Shown in pieces: positions 42,997 to 53,307 of a stretch of 64,000 nt of DNA. Position 1 is the first letter of the stretch. The number at the start of each line of letters is the position of its first letter. The notes beneath the pieces were generated by a model. The model did not search any database. It was not told the origin of the DNA and saw only the letters and a list, made by a program, of their open reading frames with translations. Origin of the DNA: JBIOHP01 sp044449065 (GTDB lineage: Bacteria > Bacteroidota > Ignavibacteria > UBA10030 > SZUA-254); the NCBI GenBank assembly GCA_044449065.1, contig JBIOHP010000003.1:124001-188000 (forward strand). Reading direction: 5' to 3'. Both the position numbers and the translations under genes were made by a program.

Positions 42997-43389
42997 TTAC
43001 ACATCATGAAGATGCAGGCACGACCGCACTGCCTGCCGTAATTTATTAAGTTCCAATGGCTTGAGAAGAAGCACTTCTGCCCCGAGCGCAAGAACTTCTT
43101 TTTCCGTTATCGATTCGGGATATCCGGTCATCACAATCACCGGAACATCTTTAAACATTGCTTTGAATTTTAAAAAAAAAGTTATACCGGATTGATCCTT
43201 GAGGCGGATATCGGTGATTAAAAGATCAGGGCTCTGTGTGGAGATAATTTTTAATGCTTGTTCCATGCTTGACGCAGATAGCATAATGCAGTATTCGCGG
43301 CGAAAAAAATCCTCAAAAGCCGAAATGATATTCTCATCATCATCAACAACCAGAACGGTTGGTTTGTATCGCAGTATCTCCTTTACCAT
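42997..43389 (-). CDS. Receiver-only response regulator
   Basis: 130 residues of a single CheY-like receiver domain: acidic pocket VVDDDEN, phospho-acceptor Asp60 in LLITDIRLKD, Thr in MTGYPES and Lys in LLLKPLEL. No output domain. It lies 47 bp before the cytochrome-porin gene on the same strand and 240 bp after the NtrC-like gene, so it may be transcribed with the respiratory operon. It may act as a phosphate sink or bind a partner of the kinase at 45121. Confidence 0.88.
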   Translation of the reverse strand: MVKEILRYKPTVLVVDDDENIISAFEDFFRREYCIMLSASSMEQALKIISTQSPDLLITDIRLKDQSGITFFLKFKAMFKDVPVIVMTGYPESITEKEVLALGAEVLLLKPLELNKLRQAVRSCLHLHDV

Positions 43390-43629
43390 ATACAGTCCAT
43401 ATAATCAAATACGATGCCAGTAGTGAGTGCGAAAATATGGCGATAATTGATGTTTTATGAGTTGTTTATAAAACTATTATCCAGAAGTGTAAAGAAGGTC
43501 TTGGCGGAGTGCCAATTATTACTTGGCACCCTCGTTGATTATTGTAAGTCCGCTCTTGGATGAAGATAGTTCGAGGCGTTTGTGATTACGATGGGGTTGG
43601 GTGGATTTTATAGTATTTTTGAACGGAAA

Positions 43630-45036
43630 CTATTTCCGGAAGGTTTCGGCGCGGATGTGATGTTTGTTCATCAGCCGTTGGAGATTTTGTCTCGTCATCC
43701 CCGATGCTTTTGCCGCGGCGGATACATTTCCATGATGCTCATCGAGGAGCGCCTCAAGGAATTGTTTTTCAAAAAGATCGATTACTTTCGCGCGGGCAAG
43801 ACTGAAACGTTGATCAACGGGATGAAATTGGAGGGTATTTCCCTGGGATTGCAGCGCAAGTTCATGAAGAACGTCCGGTAGAATAATTTCTCCTTTGGTC
43901 AACATTACTGCGCGCTCCATGATATTTTCTAGTTCACGAACATTTCCCGGATAGGTATACGCTTGCAAGGTACTTATTGCCTCTTCCGAAAAACCCTTGA
44001 TTGATTTGCTGAGTTGTCCGTTGAATTTAGATAAAAAATAATTTGCCAGAAGCGGGACGTCGTCCATGCGGTCGCGGAGCGGAGGTAATTGAACAAGTGC
44101 AACATTCAAACGAAAATAGAGATCTTCCCGGAATATTTTCTTTTTCACTTCGGCAAGGAGGTCAAGGTTTGTTGCCGTGATGAATCTCGCCTCAACCTGA
44201 ATATGATTATTGCCGCCCACTCGCTCAAATTCGCGCTCCTGCAAGACGCGGAGAAGTTTTTTTTGGAGATTGGGAGAGAGGGTTCCTATTTCATCCAAAA
44301 AAATGGTTCCGTTGCGAGCTATCTCAAACTTCCCAAGTTTCCTATCTCCCGCTCCGGTAAACGCGCCCTTTTCATGACCGAATAATTCTGACTCCAGTAA
44401 CGAATCGGGAAGTGCCGTGCAATTTATTGCAATAAAGGGTTCTTTGGCGTGTGTCCCATTAGCATGGATCGCCCGTGCGACAAGCTCTTTCCCGGTTCCA
44501 CTTTCACCTAATAGTAGCACCGAAGTATGATTCGGTGTGGTCGATATTGAACCGATCAGCTTATATACTTCTTGCATCGGCTGGCTGTTCCCAATCAATT
44601 CATACCGGTCAATCACATCGCCCTTGAGAATAAATTCTTCTTTTTGGGGTGAAACATTTACATCAGAGCTGGCGAGCACTTTTTTTGTTATTTCACGAAT
44701 TTTTTTAACATCCAGGGGTTTGGTAAGATAATCGAATGCTCCGAGCTGGATTGCTTTCACCGCAGTTTGCATCGTGCCAAAGCCCGTGACGAGAATTACA
44801 GGCATCAAGGGGTTGATATTCTTCATTTGTTTCAACGCTTCAAGACCATCTAATTTCGGCATGGTAATATCCATAAATACGATATCGGGCGATTCCGAAG
44901 AGACGATGTTCACCGCGTCCTCCCCATTGGAGGCAGTAAGACATTGATATCCCTCCGGTTTAAAAACCTTCTGAAATGCGTATAAGATATTCTCATCATC
45001 GTCGACAATGAGAATTGATGGCGTTAAGGTTGTCAT
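43630..45036 (-). CDS. NtrC-family sigma-54-dependent response regulator
   Basis: 468 residues. Receiver domain with Asp56 (VFMDITMP) and Lys106, then an AAA+ sigma-54 interaction domain: Walker A GESGTGKE at 177-184, GAFTGA at 224-229 (the sigma-54 contact loop), arginine-finger region. The C-terminus is a Fis-type helix-turn-helix (GNVSAAAKASGMTRQNLQRLMNKH). It is transcribed right after the histidine kinase gene (84 bp gap), its probable partner. Targets are unknown; the receiver gene and respiratory operon downstream are natural candidates. Confidence 0.93.
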   Translation of the reverse strand: MTTLTPSILIVDDDENILYAFQKVFKPEGYQCLTASNGEDAVNIVSSESPDIVFMDITMPKLDGLEALKQMKNINPLMPVILVTGFGTMQTAVKAIQLGAFDYLTKPLDVKKIREITKKVLASSDVNVSPQKEEFILKGDVIDRYELIGNSQPMQEVYKLIGSISTTPNHTSVLLLGESGTGKELVARAIHANGTHAKEPFIAINCTALPDSLLESELFGHEKGAFTGAGDRKLGKFEIARNGTIFLDEIGTLSPNLQKKLLRVLQEREFERVGGNNHIQVEARFITATNLDLLAEVKKKIFREDLYFRLNVALVQLPPLRDRMDDVPLLANYFLSKFNGQLSKSIKGFSEEAISTLQAYTYPGNVRELENIMERAVMLTKGEIILPDVLHELALQSQGNTLQFHPVDQRFSLARAKVIDLFEKQFLEALLDEHHGNVSAAAKASGMTRQNLQRLMNKHHIRAETFRK

Positions 45037-45120
45037 AATTCTAAAACGGGAATTTATTTAAAAGTAACATTTTTCTTTGATTCATAAAAAACGATGTATA
45101 TCTGCTCGATGCGATTTTCA

Positions 45121-47586
45121 TCAGGCGTCACTTTGAGTAGAATTGAGGAGCGGCAAAACAATCTCAAATGACGTCCCTTTTTCCGGTGAACTTTTTACAA
45201 CGACAACGCCATTATGGGCGTTCACGGTGCGTTTGACCATCGGGAGTCCTAAGCCGGTTCCATTTGTTTTTGTGGTGTAAAACGGATCAAAAATTCGCTG
45301 CAATAAATCGCGGTCAATTCCCGGTCCTGTGTCGCGAACTCCAATTACAAGGCATTCTTTCCCTTTCCGGAGAATAATCTCCTGCCCTTCCCGTTGTTCT
45401 ATGCCATTCCGTCCCTCCCTGATTTGAGGAGGAGCAAAATCATGGAGGGTCTTTGGAAGTATCATTCCCTTTGCGTACACACATATTTCATGGTTGCGAT
45501 GCGGGATGGCGCTGCTTTCTATTGCCTGGATGGCATTGAGAAGAAGATTAATGATCGATTCTTTTACCCGCGGCGCATCGATCGGAATTGGGGGCAGGAG
45601 TGTGCTGATCTCCTTGGTGAGGTGAATTTGTTGTTTGTGAATTCTCAGCTGGGCAAATTTCAGGCAATCATCTACAATAGCGTTAATATCTTCGGTTTGA
45701 AAATCCATGGGAGAGGGACGAGCGAAATTAAGAAGCTCCCGTACGATTGTTTCCATATGATCGATCGAATCCAACGCCACAGCGAGTGATTTTCGGTCTT
45801 CCGAGGATGGGGCGGTTGCCTCATGCTGTAACTGGAGGATCATTTTAATGGAAGTAAGGGCATTCCGGAATTCATGAGCAATGATAGCGGACATTTCGCC
45901 GGTAGCCATTAATTTTTCCGTTTGAATTAACTGTTCTTCCAGTCTCTTCCTCTGGGTAATATCGGTGATAATCATGAGGATGGCGCTGATATCTGATCCT
46001 TCGATGATGGGAATGGTAATATGTTCGATATATTGTTCTGCCCCGGTTTTATCGTATGTCCGGTCGATATGGCTTTCAATTTTTCTTGTCGTGATAATTT
46101 GTTCGTATCCGGACTTGCTGCAGAATCCGCCGCCGCTGAATATTTCCTGGTAGCTTTTGCCCCGAACGTCGCTTAACACGAAATTCGTAATTGCCGAAAA
46201 TGCTTCGCTTACAGTCTCGATCTTGAATTGTTTATTGAGGAGAATAAACGCGCTGGGGACGTTGTCGATAATAGCGCGAAGTTTGCTTTTCTCCGCCACC
46301 AGCTCCTTTGTCCTATTAGCAACCATTTCTTCGAGCCGGAGCCGGTGCTCCGCAATTTCACGTTCATGCCTCTCAAGGGAAGCAGCCATAGCATTAAATT
46401 GTGAGGCAAGTTTTTCAATCTCGTCGCCTGTCCGGACATCCAACCGGTGGGCGTAGTTCCCCTGGGAGATAATTTCTGCGCTGCGGGCTACTTCCGCTAT
46501 CGGATATGTAAATTGTTGTGTTGCGAGTAAGCCCAATAAAATGGCGGCAATCAGAAAAATCATGAGGAATCCTGCAAACGTCCAGCCAAATGTCCTTGCG
46601 GAATTCAGAATATTCCTGCTTGGCACACTCTCAAATAAAACAAATGACTCAGGAAGAGCGATCGCCTGGGGAGTTGTAATCAACCCCGGGTGGGCCGGAA
46701 AGAGCGGCGCATAGGCGATGATATCATCGATGCCTTCAGATACTATACCTTCTTTGCCTGAGAGAATTTGCCGGGCTACACTTGGGGGATATGCTTTAAG
46801 TAGATTCGCCTCGCTCCGCGTGGCTATTAAAGCGTCCCAATCATTTTTTAAGTCGGAATGGTAGAGATAGTAGCCGTCGGTGCCCACAAGCACAACTTTT
46901 TCATCCGAACCGAGATTGCGTTGTGTTTCCATCACCTTAAACAAATTTCCCGCGAACACGCTTGCGACGAGAATTCCGATGCGTTTAGTTTTTCCGGTTA
47001 ACGGCATAATGAAATTAACGACCGGAAGCTGCTTCGTATGCTGGTAAACCATCTCAGCGGGAGAAAATATGATTTGATCGGCAGCGAGATTTTGAGTGAG
47101 GAGAAAATACAGACTTCCATATGCTTGCCGGAGTTCATCTCGGGGAACGATCCGGCAGTGCTTTGAAGAATCCGTTATGTCGTCGCATTGTATACGGATC
47201 ATTTCATCTTTACTCAGATTTATGATGCTGATCTGATAGTAAATTCCTTTCATCGAAGCAAACTTCAGAAGCTCCGTTGCCACCTCGCGAGTTTCGGTTT
47301 CCGGCGGTTTTCGGTCTCCTGCCTCTAATTTATCAATGAACCGTTCAGTAGAATATTCATGATTGAACACTAGTAAATCACTTTCCACGTTGAGGAGGAA
47401 ATTGCCCGCCTGTCCCCGTATGGTGTGAACATCGTGTACAAGATTCTCAAGCGCAACATTTTTCAATGTATTGACATTTGAGTAAATACCATAAATCCCA
47501 ATGAAAAGCAGCGGCAGTATCGATAAACCGACAAATGCTATGATGAGTTTGTTGCGGATTGACAGTCTGGGGAACATAGTACTCAT
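45121..47586 (-). CDS. Membrane sensor histidine kinase (Cache-HAMP-PAS-HisKA-HATPase)
   Basis: 821 residues. Transmembrane helix 1 at about 12-33, a large periplasmic Cache-like sensor, helix 2 at about 335-360, HAMP, then PAS (LRAIIDNVPSAFILLNKQF...), HisKA with the phospho-accepting His in IIAHEFRNALTSIK, and a HATPase with N box NLLLNAIQAIE and G boxes DTGPGID and GTGLGLPMVK. The periplasmic domain would sense a small ligand or envelope signal. Probable cognate regulator is the NtrC-type protein that follows. The divergent gene at 47831 encodes a further receiver. Confidence 0.92.
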   Translation of the reverse strand: MSTMFPRLSIRNKLIIAFVGLSILPLLFIGIYGIYSNVNTLKNVALENLVHDVHTIRGQAGNFLLNVESDLLVFNHEYSTERFIDKLEAGDRKPPETETREVATELLKFASMKGIYYQISIINLSKDEMIRIQCDDITDSSKHCRIVPRDELRQAYGSLYFLLTQNLAADQIIFSPAEMVYQHTKQLPVVNFIMPLTGKTKRIGILVASVFAGNLFKVMETQRNLGSDEKVVLVGTDGYYLYHSDLKNDWDALIATRSEANLLKAYPPSVARQILSGKEGIVSEGIDDIIAYAPLFPAHPGLITTPQAIALPESFVLFESVPSRNILNSARTFGWTFAGFLMIFLIAAILLGLLATQQFTYPIAEVARSAEIISQGNYAHRLDVRTGDEIEKLASQFNAMAASLERHEREIAEHRLRLEEMVANRTKELVAEKSKLRAIIDNVPSAFILLNKQFKIETVSEAFSAITNFVLSDVRGKSYQEIFSGGGFCSKSGYEQIITTRKIESHIDRTYDKTGAEQYIEHITIPIIEGSDISAILMIITDITQRKRLEEQLIQTEKLMATGEMSAIIAHEFRNALTSIKMILQLQHEATAPSSEDRKSLAVALDSIDHMETIVRELLNFARPSPMDFQTEDINAIVDDCLKFAQLRIHKQQIHLTKEISTLLPPIPIDAPRVKESIINLLLNAIQAIESSAIPHRNHEICVYAKGMILPKTLHDFAPPQIREGRNGIEQREGQEIILRKGKECLVIGVRDTGPGIDRDLLQRIFDPFYTTKTNGTGLGLPMVKRTVNAHNGVVVVKSSPEKGTSFEIVLPLLNSTQSDA

Positions 47587-47830
47587 GGGTTACCACCCTT
47601 GCTCTCCGGTATTAAAAAATTCTGCATTTTGCTCAAATGCGTGGAGATTGGGAGTTATTCGAACCAACGAATCCCATCGAATAGAACGATCTCATATCGT
47701 GTGAATCTAAGCAATGTTCTCTTAGGAAACAAGCGGCAGGTTCTTTTTTGAAGGTTTTCTAGCGATGCAAGTTCACTTTTGGTTTACAGTGAGGTTTTAG
47801 TATATTAAATAATACACTAAGTCTTTATAT

Positions 47831-48208
47831 ATGGCGCATCAAAAAACTATACTTTGGGTTGAAGATGAGGAGGAACAATCGTCGGTACTGTCAAAATTAT
47901 TCACCGAAAACGGCTTTCTCACCGTCGTGAGGGACAACGCCGAAGAAGCGCTTCAAGTCTTGCGTGATTTCACTCCGGATATTATGCTGGTTGATATCAA
48001 ACTGAGGGACTCGAACGGGCTCGACTTTTTCTATGAAATCAAAAAAACAGAGCGATTGAAAAATGTGCCGATTGTTTTTCTGACGGCATTTAATTCATTG
48101 CAAATGGCAATCGACGCGAAAAATAAAGGAGCAACCGATTATATTACCAAACCTTTCGATATTGACTATCTAATAGAACGCATCAAGGAGATTGTAGCAC
48201 CCGAATAA
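47831..48208 (+). CDS. Receiver-only response regulator
   Basis: 125 residues, CheY-like: EDEEEQ acidic pocket, Asp55 in IMLVDIKLRD, Thr in FLTAFNS and Lys in YITKPFDID. No output domain. It is divergent from the histidine kinase, the two starts being about 244 bp apart, so they share a promoter region. Possibly part of the same phosphorelay. Confidence 0.88.
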   Translation: MAHQKTILWVEDEEEQSSVLSKLFTENGFLTVVRDNAEEALQVLRDFTPDIMLVDIKLRDSNGLDFFYEIKKTERLKNVPIVFLTAFNSLQMAIDAKNKGATDYITKPFDIDYLIERIKEIVAPE

Positions 48209-48371
48209 GTGTCTTTCTCCATCCGTATTGTGGTTTCAATTTCTTTCCGTAGGTTGATCATTTTTCAATTGATATTGCTTTTAAATAGACGAGATCACAT
48301 TTTTTGATTTGAATTTTCTCCTTCCTTTTCATAAATTCTTTTCTTGAACTTCATTTTCTCGATTGTTCATA

Positions 48372-49145
48372 ATGAAAACAATTATCGTTTGTATTCAATG
48401 TTTGATCTTCTTCATGACAAGTTTCGTGAAGTGTCAAGATAACTATGAGATACAGGTGTACGGTTCAGAGACTCAAATTCCGGGAGACGTTATGCTCGAA
48501 TTGCACAATAACTATACAGTTGATGGCTCATCAACCAGCGTGGATGACGTTTTACCGACTAAATCGGCATTTCACGAAACGATGGAGCTAACGGTTGGCG
48601 TAACATCATGCTTCGAGGTAGGCGGTTACCTTTTTACCAGCGCGCGATCGGGATATGGTTTGCAATGGGTCGGAGATCATATCCGACCGCGCATCCGTGC
48701 GCCGGAAAGCTGGGGCTTACCGGTTGGTTTAAGTTTATCCGGTGAAATCGGTTACCAGCGTAGGGAATATTCGACGGATACCTGGACGGTGGAATTAAGA
48801 CCCATAGTTGATAAACAACTTAACAGGTGGTATTTTTCTCTTAATCCTGCAATGGATTTCTCACTGAAAGGGTTGAATCAGCATAGAGGATTGGAGTTCT
48901 CTCCGAACCTGAAGGCGGGATTTTCTGTCACCGACGTAGTAGTCCTGGGGGTTGAATATTACGGTTCGCTCGGACCGCTAAGTAAATTTGACCCGGCTTC
49001 AGATCAGCTGCATCAGATCTTTCCCTCAATCGATTTAAATATTTCTCCCGAGTGGGAATTCAATTCAGGAGTCGGGTTCGGCTTAACGCCGGCAACCGAT
49101 CATTTGATTGCAAAAATTATTCTCGGAAGAAGATTCGGGAATTAA
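48372..49145 (+). CDS. Putative outer-membrane protein of unknown function
   Basis: 257 residues from ATG 48372; a TTG three codons upstream is a weaker alternative. Signal peptide MKTIIVCIQCLIFFMTSFVKCQ. The mature chain has many alternating strands (MELTVGVTSCFEVGGYLFTSA, GLSLSGEIGYQRREY, FNSGVGFGLTPATDHLIAKIILGRRFGN), consistent with a small beta-barrel. It is a single-gene unit between the receiver gene and a convergent peptidase. Family not recognised. Confidence 0.65.
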   Translation: MKTIIVCIQCLIFFMTSFVKCQDNYEIQVYGSETQIPGDVMLELHNNYTVDGSSTSVDDVLPTKSAFHETMELTVGVTSCFEVGGYLFTSARSGYGLQWVGDHIRPRIRAPESWGLPVGLSLSGEIGYQRREYSTDTWTVELRPIVDKQLNRWYFSLNPAMDFSLKGLNQHRGLEFSPNLKAGFSVTDVVVLGVEYYGSLGPLSKFDPASDQLHQIFPSIDLNISPEWEFNSGVGFGLTPATDHLIAKIILGRRFGN

Positions 49146-49212
49146 CCTTCCATTTTTGCGCTATAAATGCGCACTATCAAGCTTGACGGATAATTGGACA
49201 GTGAGATTTATG

Positions 49213-51492
49213 TTATTTTTTTCCCGCCGGCATATTCTGTTCAAGATAGGTAGTTAGAGTTTCGAAAAGGTGACGGGTCGTGTTTTTCCCCTGGCTTATG
49301 CTGTGCGTCCGGTTGGGGTATGCCATCATGGTAAAATGCTTATCGAATGCGACCAGGTCGTTGATAAGGGATTCACAATTCTGGTAATGGACGTTATCAT
49401 CCCCGGTACCGTGTACGATTAGAAGGTTTCCCGTGAGATTTTTAGCATACGTGATTGCAGAACATTCTTTGTAGATACTATCTGCGTTCTCATCCGTTAA
49501 TAATCCCATATATCGTTCCTCATAGACGTCATCGTAATAGCGTTCATTGGTGACGGCAGCCACCGCCATTCCGGTTTTGTAGAGATCCGGATGACGGAAC
49601 ATAGCGTTGAGCGTGCTTGAGCCGCCGCCGCTCCATCCCCAAATTCCAATTCTCGAGGTATCAATAAAATGCCATTGTTTACCGATCGCTTCTACCGCAA
49701 GGGCGTGATCCCCCGATGGGAGGACGCCTATTTTTTTATAAATACATTTTCGCCATTCGCGTCCGCGCGGAGCGGGCATCCCGCGGCTATCGATGCTTGC
49801 CACAATATATCCATGCTGCGCGAGCATCTGGTGCCACAAGCCGCGATTGCCGCCCCATCGATCAACGACTGTTTGGCCGGCTGGTTCCCCATAAACATAG
49901 AAGAAGAGGGGATACGATTTTGTTGAATTGAAACCGGGCGGTTTGATGCGCCATCCATCGAGCAAGACGCCTCCACCGATATCGATTTTAAAGAATTCAA
50001 CAGGAGTGAGGTTAAGCGCATTGATTTTTTCTTTCAGAGATTTGTTTGCCGAGAGCACACGGACTTGTTGATGATCGGGTAACTTCACCAATTCAACGGT
50101 CGGAGGCATATCGAAATTGCTATACGTGTGAATTGCCCATTTTGCCGAAGGTGAAATTTGATACGAATGCCAACCCGGTTGGTTTGACGGGGAAATTCGT
50201 TGAGGCATTCCCTCTCCGTTTAGCCGTGCTCTATATAGATAAAGTTGCGTTGCGTTTTCCGGCGAAGCCGTATAATATACCCATCCCCCTTTTTCATCTA
50301 CCGATTGTATTCCGATAACGTCAAAATCGCCATGAGTAATGCTTTTCGCTTCTTTTCCTTCCGTCGACAGGAGATAGACATGCCGCCATCCATCGCGTTC
50401 GCTTAACCAGGAAATCCATTTTCCTTTATCTACCGTAAACAAGTCGTCCATTACATCGACCCATGCGCTGTCTTTTTCGCTGTAGACCGTTCTCACTTCT
50501 CCTGTAGTAACGTTGCCAATCAGAACATCGTCCTGGTTCTGGCGGCGGTTGAAATGCTGCATCATAAGTTCGTTGGAAAACTCGATCCATTCGATACGCG
50601 GAATGTAATTATTCCGCGGGTCGCCGGGGACGTTCATCCATATAGGTTCGCCGCCTGCAGCCGGCACCACGCCGATGCGAACGGCGGAATTCATTTCACC
50701 GACTTTCGGATAGGGAAACGAAATGATCCGGGGATACAGCGAGTCGGTATTATTGATAAGATGAAATTCCCTGGCGCCTTTCGTATCGAATTGCCAGAAA
50801 GCGATGGAGGTATTATCCGGACTCCAGCGGAACCCATCACGCAGATCGAACTCTTCTTCATACACCCAATCGGACGTGCCATTGACGATAGTTTCAGAGC
50901 CATCGTGGGTTAGTTGTAAAATAACTCCATCATCAAGGTTTTCAGTATAAATATCATTTTTGTATACATATGCTACTCTGTTGCCATTCGGGGAAAACTT
51001 TGCAAACATCAATCGGGAAGGTTCAAACCGGGCTCCAAGTTTTTTTAATGTGCCCTTCTCTATATCAAGCACCCAATAATCCCCTCGTGTATTTTGCCGC
51101 CATACTCGTTTGGTATTGGTGAAGACGAGCAGCTTATTGCCGTCCTTTGACCATTGATAATCATCTATGTCGAGGGGAGTGGAGTCGTTTGCCGGTATAA
51201 GCTGCGAGGCGGGGACCACCACCCTCCGGCTGCCGTTTGCAGCAGAATAAAGAACAATATCCTGGCCATCTTTTACTGTGGGTGATTTTTCAAGCGTCGA
51301 GTAAGAATTTCCATCTTTTTCCCATCGTACGGGACCAAAGCTTTCGGAGGAAAACTCGTTTTTCCCAAAGATTCGTTCAATTGTTAGATTTGAACTATCC
51401 TTTGTTCCCTGGCTCCTGAGCGGTGTGTTTGATAAAACAAGGATCGTCAGCAATAATAGGGTGGCGATAGTTTTGTATCGAATCGTTATCAT
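49213..51492 (-). CDS. Prolyl oligopeptidase family serine peptidase (DPP-IV-like, S9)
   Basis: 759 residues with a signal peptide (ATLLLLTILVLSNTPLRSQ). The N-terminal part is an eight-bladed propeller of the DPP-IV N type (ADGSDWVYEEEF-like TSDWVYEEEFDLRDGFRWSPD). The C-terminal alpha/beta-hydrolase has nucleophile Ser621 in GWSGGGSS, Asp at 698/699 in HGTGDDNVHYQN, and His730 in NRTHSI, with DPP-IV spacing. It cleaves dipeptides with Pro or Ala in second position from peptides in the periplasm. Single gene, convergent with 48372. Confidence 0.92.
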   Translation of the reverse strand: MITIRYKTIATLLLLTILVLSNTPLRSQGTKDSSNLTIERIFGKNEFSSESFGPVRWEKDGNSYSTLEKSPTVKDGQDIVLYSAANGSRRVVVPASQLIPANDSTPLDIDDYQWSKDGNKLLVFTNTKRVWRQNTRGDYWVLDIEKGTLKKLGARFEPSRLMFAKFSPNGNRVAYVYKNDIYTENLDDGVILQLTHDGSETIVNGTSDWVYEEEFDLRDGFRWSPDNTSIAFWQFDTKGAREFHLINNTDSLYPRIISFPYPKVGEMNSAVRIGVVPAAGGEPIWMNVPGDPRNNYIPRIEWIEFSNELMMQHFNRRQNQDDVLIGNVTTGEVRTVYSEKDSAWVDVMDDLFTVDKGKWISWLSERDGWRHVYLLSTEGKEAKSITHGDFDVIGIQSVDEKGGWVYYTASPENATQLYLYRARLNGEGMPQRISPSNQPGWHSYQISPSAKWAIHTYSNFDMPPTVELVKLPDHQQVRVLSANKSLKEKINALNLTPVEFFKIDIGGGVLLDGWRIKPPGFNSTKSYPLFFYVYGEPAGQTVVDRWGGNRGLWHQMLAQHGYIVASIDSRGMPAPRGREWRKCIYKKIGVLPSGDHALAVEAIGKQWHFIDTSRIGIWGWSGGGSSTLNAMFRHPDLYKTGMAVAAVTNERYYDDVYEERYMGLLTDENADSIYKECSAITYAKNLTGNLLIVHGTGDDNVHYQNCESLINDLVAFDKHFTMMAYPNRTHSISQGKNTTRHLFETLTTYLEQNMPAGKK

Positions 51493-51673
51493 AATAATGT
51501 GTCGGATTTTTTGATCGATGATGGAGGATTTTGTTTACAATTTATTTAATGTACTATGAAACGGGCAAATTTACAAGGAAAGGTCCGTTGAAGAAATTAA
51601 GTTTTGTGAATGAATTCCTTGAAAACCGAAAAAAGGCGATATGGAATTGATTGTAATTTGTCTCCTGAAAAAT

Positions 51674-52048
51674 TTACGATTTGGAAATTTGGTCCCGGTG
51701 TACCATCTGGGGAGAAAAGCCCGGCAGACAGACAGCAATATATTCGGCTCCTTCGGGATGGGGGGAGCTATATTGTACCCATTCTCCTTTGTGAACGATA
51801 ATTGCTTCGCCAGGATGTACGTCGATATCCCCACCAATCGTCGTTACCTGTAAGATTCCTCTCAGAACTAATGTATATTCGTTGAACTCCGGTGTTTGGC
51901 CGGGCTCTTTCCATCCCGGAGGACTTTTCATCTGTGCGATACTCACTTCCGTTGTCTCAGAGTTCACTCTTCCGATAAATTCTTCAATTATTTTGGGTAA
52001 ATTACCTTCGGCTTTAATTTGTGTCGGCTTTTTAATGAATTGAGGCAT
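51674..52048 (-). CDS. Cupin-domain protein
   Basis: 124 residues forming a single small cupin beta-barrel: GWKEPGQTPEFNEYTLVLRG (first motif, with Glu and one clear acidic pair but no classical HxH) and VHPGEAIIVHKGEWVQYSSP (second motif). Metal binding is therefore plausible but not complete by the usual HxHxxxxE pattern. Nothing nearby suggests a pathway. Function unknown beyond the fold. Confidence 0.8.
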   Translation of the reverse strand: MPQFIKKPTQIKAEGNLPKIIEEFIGRVNSETTEVSIAQMKSPPGWKEPGQTPEFNEYTLVLRGILQVTTIGGDIDVHPGEAIIVHKGEWVQYSSPHPEGAEYIAVCLPGFSPQMVHRDQISKS

Positions 52049-52179
52049 ACAGTCTTTCGAGTTGGTGATTTTGTTAAATTTTTTGATCGCGATGGAGAGG
52101 GTAATAAGTTGACGCAGTTATCCTCTCGTGAGAAAAGTTTGCCGCCTATAAATGACATCCATTCCTATGAGAAGATCCC

Positions 52180-53103
52180 TTATTTTTTTTGATCTTCCAT
52201 TCCGTCGTTCATTGGCGCTGCCTTCACCACATCGGAGAGTTGGACAAGCTCAAATTGGGGCGACGCCTCAAAACAATGTTGCAAAATGGGTTGATGACCG
52301 CTGCCAAAAATAATAAGCAGTCGATCAGCCGGAGTCGGTTTTGAGTTAAGAATGTTATTAAAAATTCTGAGATTCCTGTCGTACCACCATAAGGCGAGTT
52401 TATCGGGTCCGGTATTATCGGTAGTATTAAAGCCGCTGACGAGATAGTTCCCGTACATTCTGCGCACGTTTCGCTGGTCATTCAGGTATAATAATTTATC
52501 CATGATGGTACAGTGTGAAAGTATCTTATCCTCGTAGTCATACCACGTTGCGTAACTATTATCCCACCGCCGATCTTTTAAGGAATCCACTGCCGATGCA
52601 GACGACCATAATCGGCTCAGATCGGGATTATTATTCTCCTTGTCGTTCAAATAATTACCCGCGTCGACTGAATAAATCTTTTTCATTTGCAGTTGCAGCG
52701 CAAGCCGGAATCCCAATTGATCGGTTTCACTCCGCGTGAGAGAATAATTTCCATCTAAATATGCCTGATACAATGAATCGATTTTTTCCCCATTTTTTGC
52801 TTCAATAAGTATTTTTGTCGGATGATATTTTTTCAAGACGTCGAGCACCTCTCCAATCTCTTTTTGCCGTTCAGGCATGATTACGTCAACCATTTCGGCG
52901 GGATCGACTTTGTGAGCGTCGAGGTTGGGGTAATCGAAATGCCAGACCCCGAGTATCAGGACCTTGGTTCGTTCACTCAGGTTGTCCGCAAGAAAATCGT
53001 CCGCGTAGCGAAATTGAACTTGATTTTGTGTCCTCTCCCTCCGTTGACTCGATGCAGTATTAAAAAACACGGCAATGCAAAAAATACAGTATATTAATTT
53101 CAT
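52180..53103 (-). CDS. Exported DUF5694/TraB-like protein
   Basis: The start is set at ATG 53103, preceded by AAGGAGA at 7-8 bp; this yields a signal peptide (MKLIYCIFCIAVFFNTASSQ) and about 307 residues, whereas the open frame runs 32 codons further upstream. Conserved stretches are KVLILGVWHFDYPNLDAHK, RQKEIGEVLDVLKKYHPTKILIEA and LLIIFGSGHQPILQHCFE, which recall DUF5694/ChaN-like proteins with a His-containing GTFH motif. A periplasmic location is likely. Biochemical role unknown. Confidence 0.8.
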   Translation of the reverse strand: MKLIYCIFCIAVFFNTASSQRRERTQNQVQFRYADDFLADNLSERTKVLILGVWHFDYPNLDAHKVDPAEMVDVIMPERQKEIGEVLDVLKKYHPTKILIEAKNGEKIDSLYQAYLDGNYSLTRSETDQLGFRLALQLQMKKIYSVDAGNYLNDKENNNPDLSRLWSSASAVDSLKDRRWDNSYATWYDYEDKILSHCTIMDKLLYLNDQRNVRRMYGNYLVSGFNTTDNTGPDKLALWWYDRNLRIFNNILNSKPTPADRLLIIFGSGHQPILQHCFEASPQFELVQLSDVVKAAPMNDGMEDQKK

Positions 53104-53307
53104 CACGCTTTCTCCTTGTGTATTATTCTTAACTTTGGAAGACTCCCTAAAAACTAGAATTTGGATAAAAACGTTGCATGGTTCTATCTTTCCTCCCATT
53201 AATTTCCAACCTCGCTGAAGTGTTAAGGGAATGATAAAACCAATGATTTTTGTATATTAGCTTTTCCTCAAATTGTTATTCTGATCAATTTATTAATTAA
53301 AATCGTT

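Noticed and set aside
43524..43538. Sigma-54 promoter-like TGGCAC-N5-TTGA
   Set aside because: The -12 element lacks the key GC and it faces the + strand, where no gene follows. The same bases form part of an inverted repeat GTGCCAA/TTGGCAC (43509-43529) of unknown meaning.
43582..43881. 99-codon + strand open frame after the receiver gene
   Set aside because: It mostly overlaps the 3' end of the NtrC-type regulator on the opposite strand; no family resemblance.
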